DNA of 39,084 nucleotides from positions 1 to 39,084 of the forward strand of contig NZ_JAHKQD010000041.1 of assembly GCF_018860915.1 (NCBI RefSeq), written 5' to 3'. The notes below the pieces were generated by a model. That model made no database searches and was not told where the DNA came from. It saw only the letters and a list, made by a program, of their open reading frames with translations. The first letter of the stretch is position 1; each line of letters starts with the position of its first letter. Below, one piece after another: positions 8,958 through 16,541 of this stretch. The stretch comes from Colwellia sp. C2M11. GTDB lineage: Bacteria; Pseudomonadota; Gammaproteobacteria; Enterobacterales; Alteromonadaceae. The position numbers and the translations under genes were made by a program.

Positions 8958-9821
8958 CTACTTTTTGAAACGAGAAATAAGGCTTGAGGTGTCCCAACGG
9001 TTACCACCCGCGTTTTGAATTTCTTGATAATAACCATCAATTTGTTTAGTGGCGGTTAAATCAGCTCCTAACTTTTCAGCTTCATTAAAGGCGATAGCAA
9101 GATCTTTTCTTACCCAATCGACAGCAAAACCAAAATCAAACTCTCCAGCACACATCGTTTTCCCCCGATTATCCATTTGCCAAGAGCCAGCCGCACCTTT
9201 GCCAATAGTATCAAGTAACTTATCTGTATCTAAGCCTGCTTTTTTCGCAAAGTTCAAGCCTTCAGCTAAGCCTTGAACGGTATTAACAAAACAAATTTGA
9301 TTCACCATTTTTGCTAACTGGCCTGAGCCAACGGAACCCATTAATTGACTAAAACGGGCAAATGCGCCCATAACGGGTTCAACTTTAGCAAAGACGGTTT
9401 CGTCACCACCAACCATCACCGTTAATACGCCATTTTCAGCGCCAGCTTGCCCACCAGAAACAGGCGCATCTAAAAAGTATTGCCCATTTTGTTCAGCAAT
9501 AGTAGCAAGCTCTACCGCAATTTCTGCTGATGCCGTTGTATGATCAACTAAAATACTACCAGTAGGCATACCAGCGAATATCCCTTGCTCACCAAGAACA
9601 ACTTGTTTTAAGTCATCATCATTACCAACACAACAAAAAACAATCTCACAATCGTTAGCAGCTTCAGCCGGTGTTTGTGCGAAAGAGCCTGAAAATTCTG
9701 CCTGCCATTTTTTAGCTTTTTCTGTTGTTCGGTTATACACACAAACATCATAACCCGCTTTTTGTAAATGCCCTGCCATTGGGTATCCCATTACACCTAA
9801 GCCAATAAATGCTACTTTCAT
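8958..9821 (-). CDS. NAD(P)-dependent beta-hydroxyacid dehydrogenase (2-hydroxy-3-oxopropionate reductase / 3-hydroxyisobutyrate dehydrogenase family)
   Basis: This cytoplasmic oxidoreductase would act on small beta-hydroxyacids such as tartronate semialdehyde/glycerate. From the chosen start the N-terminus is MKVAFIGLGVMGYPMA, a Rossmann GxGxxG fingerprint. The substrate motif DAPVSGGQAGAENGVLT and the catalytic-lysine region QLAKMVNQI are intact. I take ATG at 9819-9821 (287 residues) because GAGG lies about 9 bases upstream; upstream in-frame ATGs at 9857, 9833 and 9828-9830 overlap or lack that site. It stands alone, convergent with the DASS carrier. No glyoxylate carboligase or hydroxypyruvate isomerase is nearby, so the garR/glxR role is not confirmed. 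Confidence 0.85.
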   Translation of the reverse strand: MKVAFIGLGVMGYPMAGHLQKAGYDVCVYNRTTEKAKKWQAEFSGSFAQTPAEAANDCEIVFCCVGNDDDLKQVVLGEQGIFAGMPTGSILVDHTTASAEIAVELATIAEQNGQYFLDAPVSGGQAGAENGVLTVMVGGDETVFAKVEPVMGAFARFSQLMGSVGSGQLAKMVNQICFVNTVQGLAEGLNFAKKAGLDTDKLLDTIGKGAAGSWQMDNRGKTMCAGEFDFGFAVDWVRKDLAIAFNEAEKLGADLTATKQIDGYYQEIQNAGGNRWDTSSLISRFKK

Positions 9822-9898
9822 TATACTCATCCTCATTGCGTTGTTCTGATTTAACAAAACGGATTTATCAAAAAACTATAAAATATTTAACACGACTT

Positions 9899-10270
9899 TT
9901 AAGCTGACGGTAGAAGCGCTAAAGCAATAGCGTCAAATTTAATACCCTGCCAACCTGTTTTTATAAAATTTCTAATATTACCGTGATCATCACCCAGTGG
10001 GTTTTCCAACACATCTTCACGATAATACCGACCAAAACACGCTAATGTTTGTTGCTGATTTAGCTCATTTAATTGCGCAAAATAAAATATTTTACATGAA
10101 CCTTCATTGGTGCCCGCTTGATTAACAAGCTCACCATTAGTGAAAGACGTTGGTTGATAATTATAACTATCTTTAATAACTTGCATTACTTGCTCAAATT
10201 CAACAGTGGCTGATTGTTGTTTAATTTGCGTTAGTAATGCTGACAAACTATTAGTATTATTTTCTTGCAT
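9899..10270 (-). CDS. HopJ type III effector family protein
   Basis: This 123-residue protein matches the HopJ family (PF08888 as I recall it) through FEQVMQVIKDSYNYQPTSF, FTNGELVNQAGTNEGSCKIF, ACFGRYYREDVL and HGNIRNFIKTGWQGIKFD. The family is named after a Pseudomonas syringae effector but is widespread in free-living marine bacteria without type III secretion. Here there is no secretion gene and no obvious export signal, so a housekeeping cytosolic role is more likely than virulence. ATG follows AGGATC. It starts 7 bp after the DUF2999 gene, so the two are probably co-transcribed. Biochemical function unknown. Confidence 0.85.
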   Translation of the reverse strand: MQENNTNSLSALLTQIKQQSATVEFEQVMQVIKDSYNYQPTSFTNGELVNQAGTNEGSCKIFYFAQLNELNQQQTLACFGRYYREDVLENPLGDDHGNIRNFIKTGWQGIKFDAIALALLPSA

Positions 10271-10277
10271 AATGATC

Positions 10278-10535
10278 CTACAAACCTTCTTTCAGTTTAG
10301 CTTTTGCTGCTTCAACTTTTGAAAAGTCTAAACCTAGCTCTTCTACAGCCTCCTGAATCAAGCTTGGTTGAGTCATCACAACCCCCATAATAGCTTGTAG
10401 TTTTTCAGGTGGAATACCTAATTGTTGAATAATCCCCATAGCCATTAAAGGGTTTTCTGTTAACGCTTCAAAAAGCTCATTGATTTTTTGTTCACTAACA
10501 TTTTCTTCTTTTAACATTTGAATAATTGGATTCAT
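10278..10535 (-). CDS. DUF2999 family small protein
   Basis: An 85-residue, largely helical soluble protein. Features such as EENVSEQKINELFEALTENPLMAM, IIQQLGIPPEKLQ and EELGLDFSKVEAAKAKL fit DUF2999, a small family found in Vibrio, Shewanella and relatives. No catalytic motif, membrane segment or signal peptide is visible. The start has CGGA about 10 bases upstream. It is the first gene of a two-gene unit with the HopJ-family gene and is divergent from the glutathione peroxidase gene, so its promoter lies in 10536-10694 next to the OhrR-like palindrome. Function unknown. Confidence 0.8.
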   Translation of the reverse strand: MNPIIQMLKEENVSEQKINELFEALTENPLMAMGIIQQLGIPPEKLQAIMGVVMTQPSLIQEAVEELGLDFSKVEAAKAKLKEGL

Positions 10536-10626
10536 TTTTATTTTCCGACTTTTGTAAGGTAATTAATTTTTATGGCTGAAGTTTACCCTTTTTTGCAATT
10601 AAAATAAAAACAATATAGAGTATGCA

Positions 10627-10652
10627 AAATTAAATTGTGCGCAATTTAATTT
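10627..10652. promoter_or_regulatory. OhrR/MarR-type operator palindrome upstream of gpx-ohrR
   Basis: A perfect palindrome with 11-base arms, AAATTAAATTG (10627-10637) and CAATTTAATTT (10642-10652), separated by TGCG. It resembles the known Bacillus OhrR operator, which is built on AATTAAATTG-type halves. It lies 43 bp before the gpx ATG. A weak promoter (TTGCAA near 10593, TAGAGT near 10616) would place the palindrome over the transcription start. The nearby MarR-type regulator is the obvious binder, which is inference. Confidence 0.75.
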
Positions 10653-10694
10653 AAAATAAACAAACTAACCATAAAATAAGCCTAAGGAATAAGC

Positions 10695-11177
10695 ATGAAT
10701 AACGACATATACCAATTTTCGGCTAACAATAATGCTGGTGAAGAAATTCAATTATCAACTTATAAAAACAAAGTCATGTTAATTGTGAATACCGCGAGTG
10801 ACTGTGGGTTTACCCCACAATATGAAGGCTTACAAAATCTTTATCAAAAGCACCAAAGCCAAGGTTTAGAAGTACTTGCCTTTCCTTGTAACCAATTTAA
10901 GCAGCAAGAAAAAGGCGATAATGAAGCAATAAAGCAGTTTTGTGATTTACGTTTTAATATTAAATTTCCTTTATTTAGCAAAATTGATGTGAATGGCGAT
11001 AATACTCACCCACTATTTAACTTTTTAAAATCTGAAGCACCAGGCGTACTAGGCTCTAAGCGTATCAAATGGAATTTCACTAAGTTTTTAGTTAATAAAG
11101 AAGGCAAAGTAATTAAACGTTATGCACCAACAACTAAACCTGCAGCAATAGAATCTGACATTGAAAAGCTTCTATAA
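10695..11177 (+). CDS. Glutathione peroxidase family thiol peroxidase
   Basis: It reduces organic and hydrogen peroxides, and the bacterial Cys type usually works through thioredoxin or glutathione. The 160 residues fit the family. The catalytic cysteine is C37 in VNTASDCGFTPQY (cysteine, not selenocysteine). The FPCNQF motif gives the active-site glutamine (Q67), and IKWNFTKFLV gives the Trp-Asn pair. AAGGA precedes the ATG. The MarR/OhrR-type gene follows 17 bp later in the same direction, with an OhrR-like palindrome upstream, so the enzyme is probably induced by organic hydroperoxides. Confidence 0.93.
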   Translation: MNNDIYQFSANNNAGEEIQLSTYKNKVMLIVNTASDCGFTPQYEGLQNLYQKHQSQGLEVLAFPCNQFKQQEKGDNEAIKQFCDLRFNIKFPLFSKIDVNGDNTHPLFNFLKSEAPGVLGSKRIKWNFTKFLVNKEGKVIKRYAPTTKPAAIESDIEKLL

Positions 11178-11194
11178 ACCCTAGGTAAGTATCT

Positions 11195-11644
11195 ATGAAT
11201 GAAGATGAAAGTTTAAAACTAGAAAATCAATTTTGCTTTCGGCTTTATAGCCTGAGCAAACTAATGAACCGCCATTATAGTCCAGTATTAAAAAAGCTAG
11301 GACTAACATACTCGCAGTATTTAGTGATGTTAGTTTTATGGGAAACTAATAATACTAAAGCAACCACTTCAGTTAAGCAGTTAGGTGAAAAACTTGATTT
11401 AGACTCTGGTACCTTGTCACCATTATTAAAACGCTTAGAGAAGCAAAATCTAGTGACACGCGTTCGTAATAAAGCAGATGAACGCAGTGTTGAAATAAAG
11501 CTGACTAACATTGGCTGTGAATTAAAAATGCAAGCTAAAAACATTCCTACGCAAATGTTTTCTGTAACAGGAATGTCGGTACAAGCGTTACAAGCAATGA
11601 ATAAACAACTCGATAATTTATTAGCGAATATGAATACCAAATAA
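11195..11644 (+). CDS. MarR family regulator, OhrR-like (organic peroxide sensor)
   Basis: This is a dimeric winged-helix repressor of 149 residues. It carries OhrR hallmarks: LENQFCFRLYSLSKLMNRHY with the peroxide-sensing cysteine C14, LGLTYSQYLVMLVLWE, the recognition region LDLDSGTLSPLLKRLEKQ and the wing NKADERSVEIKLT. No second C-terminal cysteine is present, as in one-Cys OhrR proteins. It lies 17 bp after gpx and probably represses the pair through the palindrome at 10627-10652. Classical partners are ohr genes; pairing with gpx instead is less usual. A hairpin terminator follows. Confidence 0.88.
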   Translation: MNEDESLKLENQFCFRLYSLSKLMNRHYSPVLKKLGLTYSQYLVMLVLWETNNTKATTSVKQLGEKLDLDSGTLSPLLKRLEKQNLVTRVRNKADERSVEIKLTNIGCELKMQAKNIPTQMFSVTGMSVQALQAMNKQLDNLLANMNTK

Positions 11645-11684
11645 TTCCTACAACCATATTAACTTCTTAACGTGGTTGTAGGAA
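11645..11684 (+). terminator. Terminator hairpin after the ohrR-like gene
   Basis: Perfect 12-bp arms TTCCTACAACCA (11645-11656) and TGGTTGTAGGAA (11673-11684) begin immediately after the stop codon. The following ATAATTATCGTTT is T-rich but not a clean tract. Confidence 0.7.
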
Positions 11685-12242
11685 ATAATTATCGTTTATG
11701 GCTGCATTAAGCTCTACAAAAGTAGATGATATTAAAGCTTCAAGTTGAAAAGAGTTAAATCGGATTTATTGCCGTAACCTATGAATTATTTATGGCAGAA
11801 GCTGATATTGCTAAATAACCTGAGATCGGCTTAATATATTCTTCTCTAACAGCTACTTTTACTTGCTTCATCGTTAAATTTTATTAGTAACTATTTCAAT
11901 GGATTAAAAACATCTTAAACCGAGTTCAGGTTAAGTACTTAGTCAGAGCTTTCATTGAGTTTATCATGATATTTTCCTTAATATTTAAAATGTTATTCTC
12001 TAATGAAACCCGAATTTCAATACTTTATTTTGTATTACTAAAGTGATCATATCCATAGTCATTTCATGTTGAGTGATAATGCTAGGGTTAGTTAAATTGG
12101 AGGTAATAGTATTATCCATTTAATAGATACGATAGCTTGGTTACCCATATTTATTTGTATGAAATTTCCAAATATAAATTAAGAGGTAATAAATACCACA
12201 CAAATATCGACGTTTAACGTTCGTTTATTTCATTTTCGCGTC
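11685..12242 (+). pseudogene. Gene-free stretch with a possible eroded enoyl-CoA hydratase remnant (weak)
   Basis: No intact gene is present. Two plus-strand fragments in different frames recall the enoyl-CoA hydratase fold: MAALSSTKVDDIKASS from 11698, then YELFMAEADIAK, a stop, and PEIGLI at 11780-11836. These resemble the family's EMAxLS, CELAMxxDIxxA and QPEIGLG segments in the right order but with stops, a frameshift and missing residues. I cannot rule out chance. From about 11880 to 12242 I see nothing but AT-rich sequence. Confidence 0.2.
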
Positions 12243-13190
12243 CTAGGCTAGCTTTTTTCCTGCACGCCAAACGAGAATAAAAAACATCACGAGATAAATC
12301 GGTGTTTCAACAAAGGTGTCATAGGTGAGCCACTGATCTTCGGTTAGTTGACTTGCAACACTATAATTCAACCCAGCCATACATAGACCGATCAATGCTA
12401 AACCGAGAACAAAGTACCTATGTTGAATAGGGGAATTTAAGTATCTTTCAAAACGGGATCCAAAGTAACCGCCTTTATTAAACACTCCGTCTATTATAAG
12501 GGCTGATGCACTGAGTAATCCCATAAACGTCCCCTTGAGTTGAACTAAATACTCACTTTGAAAGGCGATGGAGAATATTGCTGATATTAAAAGCATTATC
12601 GTTCCAAATACTGCGAATCCACCTAGTAAGTCGACTTTTACAAAGCGTTGGGCAACCACGAGTGCTAACCCTAAAACAACGCCCGTAAATGCTGCTATAG
12701 TTAAGTCCCCTGTGACTTTTGCTACGATAAAAAATGCCGCGCCAGTGCCTATATCAGCGAAAATAGAAGGTTTGTTTTTTTGCCATTTTTCACTTTGAAG
12801 CTTTCTTTGATCATTTGCCTCTATTGAATTGTGAGAAACACCTAAATTTTTAAGTTTATTAGTTGCAAAGTGAATGTCTTTGCCTGGGTGACTTTCGTAA
12901 ATTAAGCTGCTACCTTCCCTAACTTCGATACCAACATTCAACCAACTAAAGTAGCCAACTGAAACCTGTAATTCTTTAGCTTGATTATTGGTTTGATTAT
13001 TGGCTTGGTTGGTAGGTTGAAACTTATGCACAACCACTTTGAAATCGCCATCAAATAAATGAGAGCATTTGTCTACGAGTGTCCCATTATAAAAAAGCTC
13101 TGACGTATAAGTTTTAAGTGAAAAAGAGTATCTCACTTCATAATTGTTACCGTCATAGTGAAAAGGTCTTTTAAAAGTCCATAAACGCAT
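12243..13190 (-). CDS. Uncharacterised two-part membrane protein (soluble beta-rich N-terminus, YciB/septation-A-like C-terminus)
   Basis: I do not recognise a named family. The first ~150 residues look soluble and beta-rich (WTFKRPFHYDGNNYEVRYSF, KSCSHLF-type hydrophilic text, GYFSWLNVGIEVREGSSLIYESHPG) and recall FAIM-like beta folds only loosely. A low-complexity Asn/Gln linker (NQANNQTNNQAK) sits near residue 70. From about residue 145 there are five to six membrane helices. FADIGTGAAFFIVAKVTGDL and LVVAQRFVKVDLLGGF, then VQLKGTFMGLLSASALIIDG, resemble the intracellular septation protein A/YciB layout. ATG at 13188-13190 has AGGA at a good distance; the ATG six bases upstream overlaps it. 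It is monocistronic. Confidence 0.75.
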   Translation of the reverse strand: MRLWTFKRPFHYDGNNYEVRYSFSLKTYTSELFYNGTLVDKCSHLFDGDFKVVVHKFQPTNQANNQTNNQAKELQVSVGYFSWLNVGIEVREGSSLIYESHPGKDIHFATNKLKNLGVSHNSIEANDQRKLQSEKWQKNKPSIFADIGTGAAFFIVAKVTGDLTIAAFTGVVLGLALVVAQRFVKVDLLGGFAVFGTIMLLISAIFSIAFQSEYLVQLKGTFMGLLSASALIIDGVFNKGGYFGSRFERYLNSPIQHRYFVLGLALIGLCMAGLNYSVASQLTEDQWLTYDTFVETPIYLVMFFILVWRAGKKLA

Positions 13191-13196
13191 AGTCAT

Positions 13197-13719
13197 CCTG
13201 ATTATTCCTATTTTTAATATTTTCTAAATTTATTACTTCACTAACGTCATTCAAATATATATTCGACCAAAATTTTGACAGAAAGAAAGAAATAAGCTCT
13301 TCTATATACTTAGCGATCTTTTTAATTCTTTATAAATTAGCTCCCCATCTTCGACAGAAAACTTTCCTTTAATTGCTATTAATATCCCATAATTACAAAC
13401 TGTTAGGAAACATATATTTAAAATTATTGCGATACCTTGGATATTACTGAAAAGTACCAGTAATATCCATTATGAAATTCAATGATACTTGCTCTTATCT
13501 TGGTTTGCTGTTGTTAACGTTTCTATTCTTTTTATATAAGAATTAATAGTCTCAGTCGCTAAAATTTAAATAAACAGATTTTTCAACTACTTATTTTGTA
13601 AGATTCAATAATAGTAGAATCTAAACAATATGGTGAGAGACTGATTACCAGATAACTATGCACTTTAGGCGAGTTATAATTGATATATTTACCTTTATAT
13701 ATTTAAATAAATCGATATA
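13197..13719. other. Gene-free divergent promoter region before umuD
   Basis: About 520 AT-rich bases lie between the divergent unknown membrane-protein gene and the LexA box of umuD. I see no open frame with a ribosome-binding site, no strong hairpin and no repeats. Promoters for both genes must lie here. Confidence 0.5.
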
Positions 13720-13735
13720 CTGTACAAATACACAG
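13720..13735 (+). promoter_or_regulatory. LexA (SOS) box upstream of umuDC
   Basis: CTGTACAAATACACAG matches the gammaproteobacterial LexA operator CTGT-N8-ACAG at every fixed position. It ends 15 bp before the umuD ATG, overlapping the expected promoter, so LexA would block transcription directly. Confidence 0.9.
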
Positions 13736-13750
13736 TAGAGTGGTTTATTT

Positions 13751-14164
13751 ATGAAAATAATACCTATTTATATTGAAGCAGGTGTATCAAGTTTTGAGTC
13801 TCCTGCTGCAGAATATAAAGAATTAAATTTATCTTTAGAGGAGTTATTACTTCAACACCCTAATGCGACATTTTTTGGCTTGGCTAATGGTAGATCAATG
13901 GAAGGAAGGGGAATATTTAATGGCGATGTTCTTGTTGTTGATAGAGCTGAACATATAAGTAATGGCGCTGTTATTGTTGCTAACTTTAACGGATGCTTTG
14001 TATGCAAAATTATTGATACGGATAAGGCACTTTTATTATCTGCATCCGATGAACATAAAGCCATTAAAATAACAGCATCAGATGATTTTCAGATAGAAGG
14101 TGTAGTAACAGTATCTTTTAGATTGCATAAGAAATTACCCACATTATTATCATGTTTGGCTTAG
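13751..14164 (+). CDS. umuD: UmuD-like autoproteolytic subunit of translesion polymerase V
   Basis: This S24/LexA-like protein self-cleaves on RecA filaments to form UmuD', which partners UmuC in mutagenic bypass. The 137 residues compare with 139 in E. coli. The Ala-Gly cleavage site is visible at 10-11 (YIEAGVSSF), with the catalytic serine S49 in NGRSMEGRGI and lysine K86 in GCFVCKII. The N-terminal arm before cleavage is short (10 residues against 24 in E. coli), a form common in plasmid and marine homologues. It overlaps umuC by 13 bases and lies directly behind a LexA box. Confidence 0.93.
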   Translation: MKIIPIYIEAGVSSFESPAAEYKELNLSLEELLLQHPNATFFGLANGRSMEGRGIFNGDVLVVDRAEHISNGAVIVANFNGCFVCKIIDTDKALLLSASDEHKAIKITASDDFQIEGVVTVSFRLHKKLPTLLSCLA

Positions 14165-15405
14165 TTGATGCCGTTTCATTCTATGCTCGTGCGGAAAAAG
14201 TATTTGATCCGAGCATCAGACATAAACCTGTTGTCGTCTTAACTAATAACGATGGCTGTATCTGTGCCGTTTGTCCTTTGGCACGGCAGCTTGGTATACC
14301 TAAGTTCATACCTTATTTTAAAATTAAAGATTTTTTAGAAAAGCATAACGTTGTTGTTCGCTCTTCAAACTATGAACTTTATGCGGATTTAAGTGAGCGA
14401 ATGATGAACGTTATCGCTCGATTTTCTGATAATCACTACATTTATTCTATCGATGAGTCTTTTTTACATTTCAAAAACTTTAGCTGTATCGATGATTGGC
14501 ACCAATACGGGCATGTAATACGTAAGACTGTTTGGCGGGAGACACGCTTACCTGTTGGTGTTGGCTTTGGATCAACGCTAACACTAGCTAAAGCGGCTAA
14601 CCATGCGTCAAAAAAATTATCGGGCTTTGATGGTGTTGCTGTTATTGACGATGCTAACTCTCGTAAAGATATACTCTCTCGTATGTCACTCACGGATGTA
14701 TGGGGTATTGGTAACAAGCTTGGTAGGCGGTTAAGTTTATTAGGGCTTAAAACTGGTTGGGATTTAGCCAATCAATCAGCTAAAGTAATGCGTAGCCAAT
14801 TTAGTGTAGCCGTTGAACGCACCGTAAATGAATTAAATGGCATGCCGTGTTTACAATGGGATGAAATAGGGCAAGATAAACAAGAGATATTTTCTACCCG
14901 CAGCTTTGGGCAGCGAGTTACTGATGAGCATGTACTTAAAGCTGCACTAGCAAGTCATGCGAGTATTGTCGCAACAAAAGTAAGAAGGCAAGGGTCTTTA
15001 ATTAAACGGTTAGTTATCTTTGCATCAAGCTCGCCACATGACGATAACTATTATAAGAAGTCCTTTGTTTATGAATTTCCTGTCGCTACGGACAACACTT
15101 TAAAAGTCGTGGGTGCTATTTCTTTCGTATTTGATAATATTTATACACAAGGCGTAGCGTTTTATCGCTGTGGCGTAGGTGGTATTGCATTAGAAAACAG
15201 CCAATTTCAGCAACAAGATTTATTTACGCTAGGTATAAATAATCCACCATTAATGAAGTGCTATGACCAAGTAAATCATCGTTATGGTCGAGGAACCGTT
15301 GAAGTAGCTGTTGCGGAGAAAAATGATAAATGGGCAATGAAACGTAACTTTCTCTCACCCAGTTACACCAGTAAATGGTCAGATATCCCTAAAATACTAT
15401 GTTAA
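14152..15405 (+). CDS. umuC: UmuC, catalytic subunit of DNA polymerase V (Y family)
   Basis: It synthesises DNA past lesions without proofreading. The 417 residues (E. coli 422) show the Y-family catalytic set: D6 in LVDAVSFYA and D101/E102 in YSIDESF. KPVVVLTNNDGCI and SSNYELYADLS are typical of UmuC. A helix-hairpin-helix region (TDVWGIGNKLGRRLSLLGLKT) and a little-finger domain with FSTRSFGQRVTD follow. Its ATG lies inside the end of umuD (overlap 14152-14164) with no strong ribosome-binding site, so translation is probably coupled. It is SOS-controlled through the box at 13720. Confidence 0.95.
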   Translation: MFGLVDAVSFYARAEKVFDPSIRHKPVVVLTNNDGCICAVCPLARQLGIPKFIPYFKIKDFLEKHNVVVRSSNYELYADLSERMMNVIARFSDNHYIYSIDESFLHFKNFSCIDDWHQYGHVIRKTVWRETRLPVGVGFGSTLTLAKAANHASKKLSGFDGVAVIDDANSRKDILSRMSLTDVWGIGNKLGRRLSLLGLKTGWDLANQSAKVMRSQFSVAVERTVNELNGMPCLQWDEIGQDKQEIFSTRSFGQRVTDEHVLKAALASHASIVATKVRRQGSLIKRLVIFASSSPHDDNYYKKSFVYEFPVATDNTLKVVGAISFVFDNIYTQGVAFYRCGVGGIALENSQFQQQDLFTLGINNPPLMKCYDQVNHRYGRGTVEVAVAEKNDKWAMKRNFLSPSYTSKWSDIPKILC

Positions 15406-15441
15406 TAGCGTTTTGGTTAAAATAAGAATGTTGAGGTCAGT

Positions 15442-16008
15442 ATGTGTGGTCGGTTTAGTGTAAACAACAATTTAACACCAATAGTGAGCGAGCTATTTAA
15501 TACGCATTACAGCGTAGAAACGAATGCTGATTTGCGTCCAAGCCAATCGGTAGCCACAATAGTTCATAGTGGATCAAGCTATCAACAAGTAAATGCCTTA
15601 TGGGGTATTCAGCCTAACTGGTCAAAAAAATTAATTATTAATGCTCAATCTGAAACGGTAGCGATCAAGCCAACTTTTAAGGAAGCACTCCAAAACCAGA
15701 GGTGTTTAGTGCCTTGCAACGGTTGGTTTGAATGGAGAACAGAAGATGGCAAAAAGGTTAAATATTTATTTGAACACGCGAATAAAATGCCCTTATATAT
15801 GGCTGGTATATTATTTCAACGTGAGCATACTGAGCTAGTCACGTTAACCACTCAGCCCAATACTCAATGTGGTCAATACCATAAACGTATGCCTGTTTTA
15901 GTACTATCAAAAGATAAAGATTATTGGTTCAATTCTCCAGTTCATGAGCTTGAACCATTATTACAACATGTGGAAGATAGGGTTATTAGTATTCAACGAA
16001 CGGATTAA
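15442..16008 (+). CDS. SRAP domain protein (HMCES/YedK family)
   Basis: This family traps abasic sites in single-stranded DNA through a covalent link to its N-terminal cysteine. The 188 residues include MCGRFSVNN (C2, exposed after Met removal), NAQSE (67-71, usually NARSE), CNGWFEW (E97) and HKRMPVL (H147), the residues used in HMCES/YedK chemistry. GAGG precedes the ATG. It follows umuC by 36 bases with no terminator between, so it probably belongs to the LexA-controlled transcript. The pairing with a translesion polymerase fits a lesion-tolerance cassette. Confidence 0.92.
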   Translation: MCGRFSVNNNLTPIVSELFNTHYSVETNADLRPSQSVATIVHSGSSYQQVNALWGIQPNWSKKLIINAQSETVAIKPTFKEALQNQRCLVPCNGWFEWRTEDGKKVKYLFEHANKMPLYMAGILFQREHTELVTLTTQPNTQCGQYHKRMPVLVLSKDKDYWFNSPVHELEPLLQHVEDRVISIQRTD

Positions 16009-16541
16009 AACTAGAGCATAATTATTGTTAATTGGCATAGTTGCACCTACCCTCTTCTCTTCTAAATAAGTATAGAGCCTTCGATTTTATCGGGTACAGA
16101 TTAGGCTACAAATTTTACAGTTAACAACTTTACGGAGTATAATGATTTTTTCAGATATCCAGTCATAAACCTTTGCGTTATTTGGGTCATTAAGATCCTA
16201 AAGCTAACCTAATACAAATTGAAGTAGTCCCTAAAACACTATATAAAAGTTTACATGACATTAGTTTCTTCTACATTCATGAAAATATGCAAGAGCGCAT
16301 TTTTTACTGTGATGATTTCGTGTACTTTTTATAACACTAAGTTTATTTAATTAATGCTTTATAGTAAAAATAAAAATATCTAGATAATACCCGTTTCATA
16401 TAACAAGTGACCACATTATTTTATGAGAAGGTATATACCAAGTCCATTAAGTTAGTTCCCACTCAGAGCTTGCCAGGGGTATTACATCATCATAAAAATA
16501 CTGATACGTAATTTTTGTTAAAACAATAAGAAGAGAAACCT
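16009..16541. other. Gene-free stretch between the SRAP gene and the antiporter gene
   Basis: About 530 bases with no credible gene. A short word CCAAGTCCATTAA (16438-16450) recurs at 34571-34583. No strong terminator is seen after the SRAP gene. AAGAGA at 16532-16536 is the likely ribosome-binding site of the antiporter gene. Confidence 0.5.

Noticed and set aside
9899..10270. HopJ as a sign of a type III secretion or virulence locus
   Set aside because: No secretion, chaperone or effector genes are nearby, and the family is common in non-pathogenic marine bacteria.
10695..11177. Selenocysteine in the glutathione peroxidase
   Set aside because: The active-site codon is TGT (cysteine) and there is no in-frame TGA.
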